From: JAEHDI01 sp035455185
Lineage (GTDB): Bacteria; Acidobacteriota; Terriglobia; Bryobacterales; Bryobacteraceae
Assembly (NCBI GenBank): GCA_035455185.1
Contig: DATIFQ010000014.1
Span: forward strand, 1-8,296
DNA length: 8,296 nt
Direction of reading: 5' to 3'
Below, in pieces: positions 1 through 7,481 of the stretch. Under the pieces are notes generated by a model, which was not told the origin of the DNA, searched no databases, and saw only the letters and a program-made list of their open reading frames with translations. Within the stretch, counting starts at the first letter, position 1. Each line of letters opens with the position of its first letter. Position numbers and translations under genes: made by a program.

Positions 1-1930
1 CGCTCTCGACCGAGATCGTGCCGCCGTGCCGGGTCACGATCCCGTAAGCGATGGAAAGCCCCAGACCCGTTCCCTGGTCAGCCGGCTTAGTGGTGTAAAA
101 CGGGTCGAAGATGCGGTCGATCTTGTCGGCCGGAATTCCGCTACCGGTATCGGAGACAGCGACTTCCGCCTGCCCTGATCCGTTCCGGCAAGTGCTAAGT
201 GTGACCGTCCCCTTTTCATTCATCGCCTGCACGGCATTCATGAGGATGTTCATGAAAAGTTGCTGAAGCTGCGACCGGTCGGCCATCACCGGAGGTAAGG
301 AGGCATCCAGGTTCCGAACGACGTTGATGTTCAAGAACAGCGCCTGCCTTTCGAGCAGCGAAAGCGTGTCCTGGAGGACCTTGTTCAGGTCCACCAACTC
401 CATGTGCGCCTCGGATTGCCGCGAGAACTCGAGCAGTCCGCGCACGATGTCCCGGCAGCGTTCGGATTGCCGCAGCACTTCCTCGAAGTTTTCCCGATTG
501 GGGTCGTCCGGTTTCATGTCCTCGAGGCTCAACGCCGTCAGTGCCATGATGCCGCCGAGCGGGTTGTTGATCTCGTGGGCCACGCCCGCCGCCAGTTTTC
601 CAAGTGAGGCGAGCCGCTCCGCCTGCTCGACGCGCGCGCGCATTGCGACCAGCTCTTCGGTGCGCTTGTTGACTTTCTCCTCGAGCGTGCGTCCCCATTC
701 TTCGAGGTCGTTCCGCATCTGCCGCAGACTCTCGAGCATCGTGTTAAACGATGCCGCGAGTAGCTTCACTTCGCCGACCGAGTCCGTCCTGACCTCCTGA
801 TCGAAGCGACCCGCCGCGATGTTTCGGGTTGACGCAACCATCTCGCCGATCGGCCGCGTGATCTTGAGGATCTCGTAGTATGTGATGGCGATGATGAGCA
901 CGAAGCCGGCCGATGCGAGGCCGAAGAAGGAAAGGATTACGCGGTTTCGGATGGACGTGAACGCCTTCTCCAGGAGCCCGACGTAGAATATGCCTACGAT
1001 CTCGCCGCGAGGATTCCGAATCGGCTCATAAGCGCTGATGTACCAGTCGTTCACGACAAACGCGCGGTCTCGCCAGCGTTCGCCCCGGCCGAGCACAGCT
1101 TCCCGGACCTCATCGGAGACAAGAGTGCCCAGAGCCCGCTCTCCGCGGTCAGTTCGCACGTTGGTCGCGACGCGGACGTCCCTCTGGAAAATGGTCACCG
1201 TGCCGACGTCCTGTCCGTCGAAGCGGTCTCCTTGGAAAAGCAGGTCCCAGGCGCGATCCACCAGATCGAAATTGCGATTCAGTAGCACTCCGCCGTACAG
1301 CACGCCGAGGATGTCACCCGCCGGGCCTCGGACGGGTGCCGCCACGAGTTGAACGAGGCCGGAAGTCTCTTCAGTCTTGTTCGAAGGACTGGTCCTCGGT
1401 GTCGGCACAAGTCGGAGATGCGCCCGTGCAGGAAGCGCCGGGTTCTCGGCTCCCAGCACTTCCGGGCTGAGGATTTCGGTACCGGCGGCCGTGGATCCTG
1501 AGAGTGCCGTGCGAACAACTTCCAGTGGCGGAACGCTGTCGCCCGATCGCTCTCTGTTGGAGACGCGCAGCAAGACCTCACCACGGGGATCAGCCAGTGT
1601 GAGGAAATCGAATCCGGCGGTCTTGTACACCGTCTCGAGGTACTGAAACAACACCGTACGGTCGCGCGACCGTAGGTGTTGCTGAATCGTGGCACCTGTG
1701 GAGACCAGGCCCACCGCCTGCTTCAAGCCGTTGAGATGGTTGTCGTACAGCGTTAGCGCGACGGCGAGGTCCAGATCCGCCGACCGCCGAGCCTGCATCA
1801 TGATCGTCGAGCTGACGATCCACGAACCCACCAGCGAGGTGACCAACCCTCCGATCCCGAGAACTACGAGGTAGTTCGAAATCAGTCTCGCTTTAAGCGA
1901 GAGCCGCGGGAATAGGAGGTCAACTCGCAT
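1..1930 (-). CDS. Membrane-bound Cache-HAMP sensor histidine kinase (C-terminus cut by the window edge)
   Basis: An open frame runs from ATG at 1930 to the left edge without a stop, giving 643 visible residues. A short N-terminal cytoplasmic stretch leads to TM1 (about 20-42), an extracytoplasmic Cache-type sensor (about 43-330), TM2 (about 331-354), a HAMP domain, a coiled-coil linker and the kinase core. The second sensor half (about 243-318, GTVTIFQ...WYISAYEPI) resembles the Cache_3-Cache_2 type. The H-box is GVAHEINNP with His452 as the predicted phosphorylation site. The N-box has Asn561/Asn565, the G1 box is DTGSGIP from Asp594, the F-box is IFDPFYTTK and the G2 box is GTGLGLS from about 620. 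This is an NtrB-like core with all catalytic motifs. Only the final residues, or a further domain, are missing. No Shine-Dalgarno is visible, but the start overlaps the hydA stop by 11 bp, implying translational coupling. The ligand cannot be predicted. Confidence 0.93.
   Translation of the reverse strand, partial: MRVDLLFPRLSLKARLISNYLVVLGIGGLVTSLVGSWIVSSTIMMQARRSADLDLAVALTLYDNHLNGLKQAVGLVSTGATIQQHLRSRDRTVLFQYLETVYKTAGFDFLTLADPRGEVLLRVSNRERSGDSVPPLEVVRTALSGSTAAGTEILSPEVLGAENPALPARAHLRLVPTPRTSPSNKTEETSGLVQLVAAPVRGPAGDILGVLYGGVLLNRNFDLVDRAWDLLFQGDRFDGQDVGTVTIFQRDVRVATNVRTDRGERALGTLVSDEVREAVLGRGERWRDRAFVVNDWYISAYEPIRNPRGEIVGIFYVGLLEKAFTSIRNRVILSFFGLASAGFVLIIAITYYEILKITRPIGEMVASTRNIAAGRFDQEVRTDSVGEVKLLAASFNTMLESLRQMRNDLEEWGRTLEEKVNKRTEELVAMRARVEQAERLASLGKLAAGVAHEINNPLGGIMALTALSLEDMKPDDPNRENFEEVLRQSERCRDIVRGLLEFSRQSEAHMELVDLNKVLQDTLSLLERQALFLNINVVRNLDASLPPVMADRSQLQQLFMNILMNAVQAMNEKGTVTLSTCRNGSGQAEVAVSDTGSGIPADKIDRIFDPFYTTKPADQGTGLGLSIAYGIVTRHGGTISVES
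1886..1902. repeat. 17-bp perfect palindrome inside the kinase 5' coding end
   Basis: TCTCGCTTTAAGCGAGA has 8-bp arms around one central base. As RNA it would form a 6-bp stem with a 5-nt loop. It lies about 30 nt inside the histidine kinase reading frame (codons about 10-15, SLKA) and just after the hydA stop. No U-tract follows, so it is not a canonical terminator. It may be coincidence, or a hairpin that alters expression or mRNA stability between hydA and the kinase. Confidence 0.4.
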
Positions 1931-3224
1931 TGCCAATTCGAACAACGTGAACGGAGCACGAAATGCAAGGGTCGTACGCGCGGACGATCATCTCGAGCTT
2001 ATGTGCCAGCGCGTCCGGCTCTTTCTCTGCGCTCTGTTCGGCCGCGAGGCGCAGATGGTTCTCAACGCTGGCGGCGTTGAAGGCTGTCGGCGTAATCACG
2101 TCCGCGCTCACGACACGCCCCTCTTCATCGTATTCGTAGCTGTGTACGAGCAGTCCGCGGGGCGCCTCCGTGACGGCGGTGCCGCTGCCGGCCTTGGACC
2201 GCACGGAGACGGGAGCTTCTGGGCGTACTCCGTCCGAGAGCAGCCGGTCCACGGTCCGAAGGGCGTGCTCGAGATCGAAGATCAGCTCGACCGCCTGCGC
2301 CTCGTTGTTCTCCATCGGGTTCGTGAACGGGGGCCGAAGTCCCAGACGCTCCCGTGCCTCGGCGGCCCGGCCTTCGAGTTTATCCGCGTTCACCGAGAGC
2401 CGCGCAAGTGCTCCGACCATGAACGGACGGCCGTCGTGCAGGCTGTGCTTCGCATGGGAGTGGGGAACGGCCTTCTCCCCCGCCAGCGCCCTGTATTCAT
2501 TCGCGCGGAGCGTCCTGCGGGTTCCGTTCCAGGCTACTTCGATCTCGTCGCCGGCATAGTAGCCGTAGTCGCGCGGGCAGCGCATTGCGGCGTACTGCGT
2601 CTGTCCCCGGCAGAAGTTCGCCGGCGGCAGCGAGGCCACAAGTCGGATTACCGATTCGGCCTCTCCCACGGCCAGCAACAGCTCGCGGCGCAGCGCGATC
2701 AGTTCATCGGAATCCGGCAGTTTCCCAAAGCCCCCGACGATTGCGTTCACCGGGTGGACTGCCCGGCCGCCGATCACCTCCTGGATGGAGTTCCCAAGTT
2801 TCTTCAACCGAAGCCCAAGCATCACGGCTTCCGGTTTCTCGGCCGCCATCGCCAGTGCTCCGCTGTAGCCCAGATAGTCGGGCAATGCGAGCAGGAACAC
2901 GTGAAGCGCGTGACTCTCGATGCTCTCGCCGCGGTACAACAGATCGCGCAGAAGCTCCGTCTGCGCGCTCGGCCGGACATCGAAAGCCGCCTCGGTCGCC
3001 TTGATCGACGTGAGCGCATGGGCCACCGAGCAGATGGCGCAGATGCGCGAAAGGAACTGCGAGACGTCCTGATAGCTTCTTCCGCGAACGAGGCCCTCGA
3101 GCAGACGTGCGCCCTCGAAAATGTCGAAACGAACGTCGCGGACGGCGTTGCCGTCGAGTTCCACGGTGACGCCGCCGTGTCCCTCCACGCGGGCGAGATG
3201 CTTGACTGTGATCGTTGCGCTCAT
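1920..3224 (-). CDS. hydA: [NiFe]-hydrogenase large (alpha) subunit, group 3b type
   Basis: The 434-residue catalytic subunit carries the Ni-Fe(CN)2CO site where H2 is split or made. The N-terminal RVEGH motif (12-16) holds the conserved Glu14. The first metal motif is RICAICSVAH, with Cys62 and Cys65, and the second is DPCISCSVH (418-426), with Cys420, Cys423 and His426. EAPRG (353-357) supplies the conserved active-site Arg. All four Cys ligands are present. Residue 63 is Ala where RxCGxC is usual. Only eight residues follow His426, so any C-terminal peptide removed by a maturation endopeptidase is short, as in archaeal sulfhydrogenases. The ATG at 3224 is chosen over an 87-residue upstream extension because the N-terminus then matches the family and GGAGGGAGG (3231-3239) lies 6 nt upstream. 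The start overlaps the hydD stop by 4 bp (ATGA). No signal peptide is visible, so the enzyme is cytoplasmic. Confidence 0.96.
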   Translation of the reverse strand: MSATITVKHLARVEGHGGVTVELDGNAVRDVRFDIFEGARLLEGLVRGRSYQDVSQFLSRICAICSVAHALTSIKATEAAFDVRPSAQTELLRDLLYRGESIESHALHVFLLALPDYLGYSGALAMAAEKPEAVMLGLRLKKLGNSIQEVIGGRAVHPVNAIVGGFGKLPDSDELIALRRELLLAVGEAESVIRLVASLPPANFCRGQTQYAAMRCPRDYGYYAGDEIEVAWNGTRRTLRANEYRALAGEKAVPHSHAKHSLHDGRPFMVGALARLSVNADKLEGRAAEARERLGLRPPFTNPMENNEAQAVELIFDLEHALRTVDRLLSDGVRPEAPVSVRSKAGSGTAVTEAPRGLLVHSYEYDEEGRVVSADVITPTAFNAASVENHLRLAAEQSAEKEPDALAHKLEMIVRAYDPCISCSVHVVRIGNAS

Positions 3225-3979
3225 GCCTGGCCTCCCTCCGGCAGCGTGACCGGTGCAAACATCCGAAGTCGTCGTGCGATATGCTCCCGCGGGATGCCCC
3301 TTTCCGCGAACATCGCAAGCGCGGACGGAAAGTTTGCATCTGCGGCCGGCCCCCGGCAACCCAGGCAGGCCACGCCAAGGGCAGGGCACCGGGCGTTGCA
3401 GCCTGCGACGGTTAGAGGTCCGCAGCAGGCCTCGTTTCGGTCGATGAGCAGGCAGTTGTTTTCCCGCATGCGGCATTCGGCGCAAACCGGGTAGTCCGGG
3501 TAAGCCGGCAAGTTGCCGTTCAGAAGATTCGCGACCGCCGCGACAGCTTGCTCCTTCTCGATCGGGCAGCCGGTGATGTTCAAGTCCACCTTCACAACGT
3601 CATGGAGCGCGCGCGGGGCCGTTGAATCGTAGCCCGCGCCGAGTTCGCCGTAGACCTCGCGCATCAGCCGCGTGCGGTCAAATCCGTTGGTTTCCGCGGC
3701 CACACCTCCCCAGACGGCGCACGTTCCGATCGCCGCCAGCAGTTTCGCGCGTTCGCGGATCCGGCGAAGGCGTTCTTCGTCCCGCCGGGTCAGCACCGTG
3801 CCCTCCACCAGCGCCAGGTCGAGTTCACATTCCGTGTCGTTGTCGGACGAGGCCATCAGGAAGTCGCGGATGTCGAGCGCGCCGGCAAGGTCCATCAACT
3901 GGTCCTCGCAATTCAGGATCACAAGCTGGTCGCCGGCGCAGCCGGTGAGTCCGAAGATGCCCACTTTTGGTTTCGCCAT
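3221..3979 (-). CDS. hydD: [NiFe]-hydrogenase small (delta) subunit, Fe-S electron relay
   Basis: The 252-residue subunit pairs with HydA and passes electrons from the Ni-Fe site through Fe-S clusters. The N-terminus (GIFGLTGCAGDQ) is the proximal-cluster region, with Cys14, then Asp17 where most families have Cys. The other expected proximal ligands are Cys87 (IGTCAVWGG) and Cys138 (ITGCPIEKE). The C-terminal half holds a ferredoxin-like set for two further 4Fe-4S clusters: Cys166, Cys169, Cys176, Cys185 (or Cys186), Cys194, Cys198, Cys205 and Cys208. This pattern (YPVCAEC, GCNARCP, ACLGCRG) closely resembles Pyrococcus HydD. There is no Tat signal, unlike periplasmic uptake hydrogenases, so location is cytoplasmic. 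The start at 3979 has GGAG (3988-3991) 8 nt upstream and overlaps the hydG stop by one base (TGATG). An in-frame start 11 codons upstream is less likely. Confidence 0.95.
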   Translation of the reverse strand: MAKPKVGIFGLTGCAGDQLVILNCEDQLMDLAGALDIRDFLMASSDNDTECELDLALVEGTVLTRRDEERLRRIRERAKLLAAIGTCAVWGGVAAETNGFDRTRLMREVYGELGAGYDSTAPRALHDVVKVDLNITGCPIEKEQAVAAVANLLNGNLPAYPDYPVCAECRMRENNCLLIDRNEACCGPLTVAGCNARCPALGVACLGCRGPAADANFPSALAMFAERGIPREHIARRLRMFAPVTLPEGGQA

Positions 3980-4851
3980 CAGATCATCTCCGGGAGGTTG
4001 AGCGCGTCCCAATACGTGAAGATGGGCCCGTGCTGGCAGGTGTACTTATAGCCAACGTTGCAATGACCGCACTTCCCGATGCCACACTTCATGCGCCGTT
4101 CAAGCGACATCAGGATCCGGTCCTTCGGAAGACCGAGGGCAAGCAGTCGTTCCAGGACGTATTTGTAGACTACGGGCGGCCCGCACACGGCGGCATAGGT
4201 CCGTGCCGGATCGATCTTTACGTAGTCGAAGAGCCTGGGAAGCCGTCCGACATGGTGCCTCCAGCCGCCGGCCGGATCGCTGTCGACCGTCAGCAGGCAC
4301 GTGAGGTCGGCACGGTCTACCAAGGAAAGGAGTTCATCCCGAAAAAGCATGTCAGCCGGCGTGCGCGCTCCGCACAGCAGTGTGATCTTGCCGAATCTCT
4401 GCCTGTTGTCCAGCGCGTACCAGAGCAGGGAACGCAACGGCGCCATGCCTAGGCCGCCGGCGGCGAACAGCAGGTCATCCCCGGTGAGCTCGCGGGTGGG
4501 AAACCCGTTGCCGTAAGGTCCGCGCACCGCGACAAGGTCGTTCGTCCTGAGGCGATACAAAGCGTTGGTCACGCGCCCCACACGGCGGATGCACATCTCG
4601 AGCACGCCGGGCCGGGTCGGGGATGAGGAGATCGAGATCGGCGCTTCACCGGTACCTGGCACGCTGAGCATCACGAACTGGCCGGGTCGGTGCCGGAACG
4701 TCTGGGCCATCTCCTGGTCGACGAATCGCACCGTGAAGAGGAAGTTGTCCTCTACCATTTTGTCGATCCGCACAATCCGGGCCATGTGCGGCTGGTACGG
4801 GTTGTGAGTCAGCACAGGCTGGTATACGGGTGTTTCAGGCGCGCGCAGCAT
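3979..4851 (-). CDS. hydG: Hydrogenase gamma subunit: FAD/NAD(P)-binding oxidoreductase with 2Fe-2S cluster
   Basis: The 290-residue protein belongs to the ferredoxin-NADP reductase / dihydroorotate dehydrogenase electron-transfer subunit superfamily. It exchanges electrons between the Fe-S relay and NAD(P). In order it shows an FAD-binding barrel with PGQFVMLSVPG (56-66) and PISISS (71-76), GPYGNGFP (111-118), a nucleotide-binding segment AAGGLGMAPLRS (130-141), CGPP near 223-226, and a C-terminal 2Fe-2S site with Cys256, Cys261, Cys264 and Cys272. Length and cysteine spacing fit HydG of group 3b hydrogenases, also called the sulfide dehydrogenase gamma subunit. A strong GAGGGGGG (4858-4865) lies 6 nt before the ATG. 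The gene overlaps hydB by 17 bp and touches hydD by one base. The choice of NADH over NADPH cannot be read from the motifs. Confidence 0.95.
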   Translation of the reverse strand: MLRAPETPVYQPVLTHNPYQPHMARIVRIDKMVEDNFLFTVRFVDQEMAQTFRHRPGQFVMLSVPGTGEAPISISSSPTRPGVLEMCIRRVGRVTNALYRLRTNDLVAVRGPYGNGFPTRELTGDDLLFAAGGLGMAPLRSLLWYALDNRQRFGKITLLCGARTPADMLFRDELLSLVDRADLTCLLTVDSDPAGGWRHHVGRLPRLFDYVKIDPARTYAAVCGPPVVYKYVLERLLALGLPKDRILMSLERRMKCGIGKCGHCNVGYKYTCQHGPIFTYWDALNLPEMI

Positions 4852-5869
4852 TGTGCACCCCCCTCAACTGCTCGATGACCTGAGTGATGTCGATTCCGAC
4901 GGGGCACGCGGTGATGCAGCGCCCGCAACCCACGCAGCTCGGCCGGCCGTACTCGGCGACGAAGCCGCGCTGCTTGTGGTAGTACCGGAATTTGATGCGG
5001 CTCGCCCGGTTCTTCCGGAAGTTCTCACCGCCGGCCACGACAGCATGACTCAGGAATAGGCAGGAATCCCACAACCGGGTTCGCGGTCCCGCGCGTGAAC
5101 CCAGCTCCACATCGTCTCTGACGTCGTAGCAGTAACATGTCGGACAAACCATGCTGCAGCTTCCGCACGACAGGCAGCGCTCGCCCAGTTCGCCCCAGAC
5201 CTCGTTGTGGTACTCCATCTCGAAGATCTCGGGCAGATCACGGATCTCGACCTCGAGTTCGAATGCTTGCCGCTTGCGCAGGGAGCGCTGCTTGTACAGG
5301 TCGATGTCGTCCTGCGAGACCGGTTCGAACAGCGGACCCGTGGCCAGCACCATGTCGTCGCCACGCGCCGTTCCCACCAGCGCCAGGTAGTAGTCGCCGA
5401 TGTCGGTGAAGAAGAGATCGAACCCGTGATCTACGAAGTCGGCGCGCATGGAGCGGCAGAAGCACTTTCCATCCGGAGCGCAGTCGATGCCGATGATGGA
5501 GATGTTGCGCCGGCGGGACTGGAAGTACGGGTCCGGGTAACGCCCGGCAAAGACTTTGTCCAGGAGGTTCAGCGCGTAGATGTCGCAGGCGTGCAGGCCG
5601 AAAAGAACAATGCGTTTATCGATGTCTCCCGAATACGGTTCGTAGCCGGTCTCAGTTCGGTAACGAAACAAGGTTTCCCTGGGAGGCAGGAAGTACTTCT
5701 TCGGCGGGATGGTCGTTCGGTCGTAGGCGAGGCGTGCCTCGGACCAACGCGCTAGCCGCCGGAAAACGTAGCGCCCGTTCTCTTCCACCGGCGCGTGGAC
5801 CTCGCCGAACTGCTGAACGACCGACGCGAAGAAGTCGAGCTTTCCCTTCGGCAGTTTCAGAATTTTCAT
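4835..5869 (-). CDS. hydB: Hydrogenase beta subunit: 4Fe-4S dicluster protein
   Basis: The 344-residue protein matches the beta subunit of group 3b hydrogenases, also related to the sulfur reductase beta and anaerobic sulfite reductase A families. Two [4Fe-4S] motifs are plain: Cys232, Cys235, Cys238, Cys242 (CLSCGSCSMVCP) and Cys312, Cys315, Cys318, Cys322 (CVGCGRCITACP). The N-terminal two thirds carry the family pattern GLHACDIYAL (Cys95) and a cysteine cluster Cys130/Cys136/Cys138 (CFCRS) that may serve structure or a redox function. It probably links HydG to HydD electrically and has been proposed as the sulfur-reducing part in archaeal enzymes. The ATG at 5869 overlaps the preceding regulator's stop by 4 bp (ATGA). 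A GGAG (5880-5883) lies 10 nt upstream. It is the first structural gene of the hydrogenase block. Confidence 0.94.
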   Translation of the reverse strand: MKILKLPKGKLDFFASVVQQFGEVHAPVEENGRYVFRRLARWSEARLAYDRTTIPPKKYFLPPRETLFRYRTETGYEPYSGDIDKRIVLFGLHACDIYALNLLDKVFAGRYPDPYFQSRRRNISIIGIDCAPDGKCFCRSMRADFVDHGFDLFFTDIGDYYLALVGTARGDDMVLATGPLFEPVSQDDIDLYKQRSLRKRQAFELEVEIRDLPEIFEMEYHNEVWGELGERCLSCGSCSMVCPTCYCYDVRDDVELGSRAGPRTRLWDSCLFLSHAVVAGGENFRKNRASRIKFRYYHKQRGFVAEYGRPSCVGCGRCITACPVGIDITQVIEQLRGVHNAARA

Positions 5870-6294
5870 GGTGGTGACGCTCCAGTGTTTGTGCTCCTGT
5901 TCCCAGCGCCATCGCCGATGCGCCCGCGAATCTTATCTAGAAACGCGGGCAGATCGACCGGCTTTGCAAAAAACTCGTCATGCGAGAGCCACTCGCTTCC
6001 GGGGGGAATGCGGAAGTCCGTCAGGGTCTGATAGAGGGAACTGACGACAAAGATCGGGACGGCGCTCAGACCGGGCACGCGCCGCAGCTCCTGGACCGCG
6101 AAGAAGCCCTCCGTTCTCTCGCTCATGACGATATCCATGAGAATGAGATCAGGCTGCTCCATCTTTGCCAGCCGCAAGCCCTCCCGGCCGTCGTACGCTC
6201 TTACGACACGGTATCCGTTGGACTCGAGAAAGGACGAAACGGCCTCGACAAAGTCGCGGTCATCGTCCACCATCAGGATCGTTTTAATCGCCAT
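5866..6294 (-). CDS. Single-domain response regulator (REC only), next to hydB
   Basis: The 142-residue protein is a lone CheY-like receiver. It has the acidic pocket at 10-12 (MVDDD), phospho-acceptor Asp54 (LILMDIVM), a Ser85/Ser86 switch position and Lys111-Pro112. No DNA-binding or enzymatic output domain follows, only a 15-20 residue polar tail. The loop after Asp54 lacks the usual Pro and has one extra residue before Gly (MSERTEG). The segment between the Ser pair and the Lys is about 4 residues longer than in CheY. Both traits recur in the other regulator of this operon. ATG at 6294 is chosen because it begins right before beta-strand 1. The longer upstream frame lies inside the kinase gene and looks non-coding. 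The gene overlaps the kinase by 11 bp and hydB by 4 bp. Confidence 0.92.
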   Translation of the reverse strand: MAIKTILMVDDDRDFVEAVSSFLESNGYRVVRAYDGREGLRLAKMEQPDLILMDIVMSERTEGFFAVQELRRVPGLSAVPIFVVSSLYQTLTDFRIPPGSEWLSHDEFFAKPVDLPAFLDKIRGRIGDGAGNRSTNTGASPP

Positions 6295-7480
6295 TCGCTC
6301 TACCCGCTGCTTCCCCGGCGTCTTCATGCCATTCCGGCAACCGGACCCGGAAGGTTGATCCGGCATCGACCTCGCTTTCCAAGCTGATGGTGCCGCCCAT
6401 CTCCGTGACAATGCGTTTCGAGATCAACAGCCCCAGCCCCGTCCCTGAAACCTTCTTGCACCCCTCCCGCTCGATACGGTAGAACTCGCGGAACAACATC
6501 GGCCGGCAGCGCTCCGGGATTCCCACGCCCGTGTCGGCAACCGAGACTGCCACTTCGCCGTCAGCCAGTTCCGCGGAGACGGTGACCCGGCCGCCGCGCT
6601 TGTTGTACTTGATCGCATTCACGATGAGGTTGTCGAACAGTACGTTCAGACAGTTGTGGTCGCCCGGTACGAAACAGCCTCCTTCCGGAAACCGCGCCTC
6701 GAGGGTGATCTCTTCGGCCGCGGCCAGTTGCTCGTAGGTGGCGAAGATATCGCGGACAATTCGTTCAAGGTCAACTTTCACCTTCACCCGGGAGAGAGTG
6801 CCGCCTTCCAGCTTCGCCAGCGTCAGCCAGTCCCGGATAATGGCCTGCATCTCCTCGGTCCGCCGCAGGCAGCGGTCGATCCATTCCCGTTTCTTCGCGG
6901 CAGTCTGCTGGGTATCGTCCAGTTGGTTGATGACGTCCAGGTACTGGTGGACCGCGACAAGCGGCGTCTGCAACTGGTGGGAGACAAAGGTCACGAACCG
7001 CCGCTTCAGCATCTCCCGCTCCAACTCGCTCCGCTCGGTGAGAAGAAGCAGGTTGCGGCGCTCGAGCCCGCGGTTAACGATCATCCGGAGCGCCTCGGGC
7101 GAGAAGGGTTTCGGCAGGAAATCGTAAGCGCCCGACTTCATCGCTTCAACCGCCGTGTCGATCGTCGCGTATCCGGTGATCACGATGACGATCGTCTGCG
7201 GGCAGATCTCGCGGACCCGGGCAATCACCTCGATCCCGCTTAGACCGGGCATCTTCAGGTCGACGATAACGAGCGCGGGACGCAGCTCCGTGACGCCTTC
7301 CAGCCCTCGGGCGCCGTTTTCGAAGGTTTCCACGCGGAAGCCGGCCTTGGCCAGGATTTTCTGGCAGGAGAGGCGGATGGCGTGGTCGTCGTCCACGACC
7401 ACGATGGTTTCCTGCCCGGTCGGCTCACTCACCTCCGGAGTGAGACTGGGCACGCATATGCTGGCCCGGTTCGGTTCCAA
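6284..7480 (-). CDS. Soluble hybrid REC-histidine kinase
   Basis: The 398-residue protein has no membrane segment. An N-terminal receiver (about 24-140) has the acidic pocket at 30-32, Asp74 in VIVDLKMPG, Thr102 (ITGYAT) and Lys124-Pro125, resembling NtrC-class receivers. A helical linker leads to a HisKA domain with His168 in FVSHQLQTPL, then a HATPase_c domain: N-box Asn284/Asn288, DTGVGIP from Asp317, F-box LFREFYRIE and GTGLGL (346-351). It is therefore a cytoplasmic kinase whose activity is probably gated by its own phosphorylated receiver. The H-box has Gln directly after His, where Glu is usual. The start is uncertain: TTG at 7480, 1 nt after the upstream stop, has no clear Shine-Dalgarno. 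GTG at 7453 or 7432 would give slightly shorter N-termini with the same domains. Confidence 0.93.
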   Translation of the reverse strand: MEPNRASICVPSLTPEVSEPTGQETIVVVDDDHAIRLSCQKILAKAGFRVETFENGARGLEGVTELRPALVIVDLKMPGLSGIEVIARVREICPQTIVIVITGYATIDTAVEAMKSGAYDFLPKPFSPEALRMIVNRGLERRNLLLLTERSELEREMLKRRFVTFVSHQLQTPLVAVHQYLDVINQLDDTQQTAAKKREWIDRCLRRTEEMQAIIRDWLTLAKLEGGTLSRVKVKVDLERIVRDIFATYEQLAAAEEITLEARFPEGGCFVPGDHNCLNVLFDNLIVNAIKYNKRGGRVTVSAELADGEVAVSVADTGVGIPERCRPMLFREFYRIEREGCKKVSGTGLGLLISKRIVTEMGGTISLESEVDAGSTFRVRLPEWHEDAGEAAGRANGD

Positions 7481-7481
7481 G

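Noticed and set aside
216..698. A 160-codon minus-strand frame within the left kinase gene
   Set aside because: The neighbouring frame encodes the unmistakable HisKA/HATPase motifs; this one is an Arg/Gly/Ala-rich shadow.
3225..3485. An 87-residue N-terminal extension of hydA
   Set aside because: It overlaps the conserved 3' end of hydD in another frame, has no family similarity, and the ATG at 3224 has a good ribosome binding site and the canonical N-terminus.
1947..3494. A 515-codon open frame on the plus strand opposite hydA
   Set aside because: It lies antisense to a fully supported hydrogenase gene, has no recognisable domain, and its composition is what GC-rich codon bias produces on the opposite strand.
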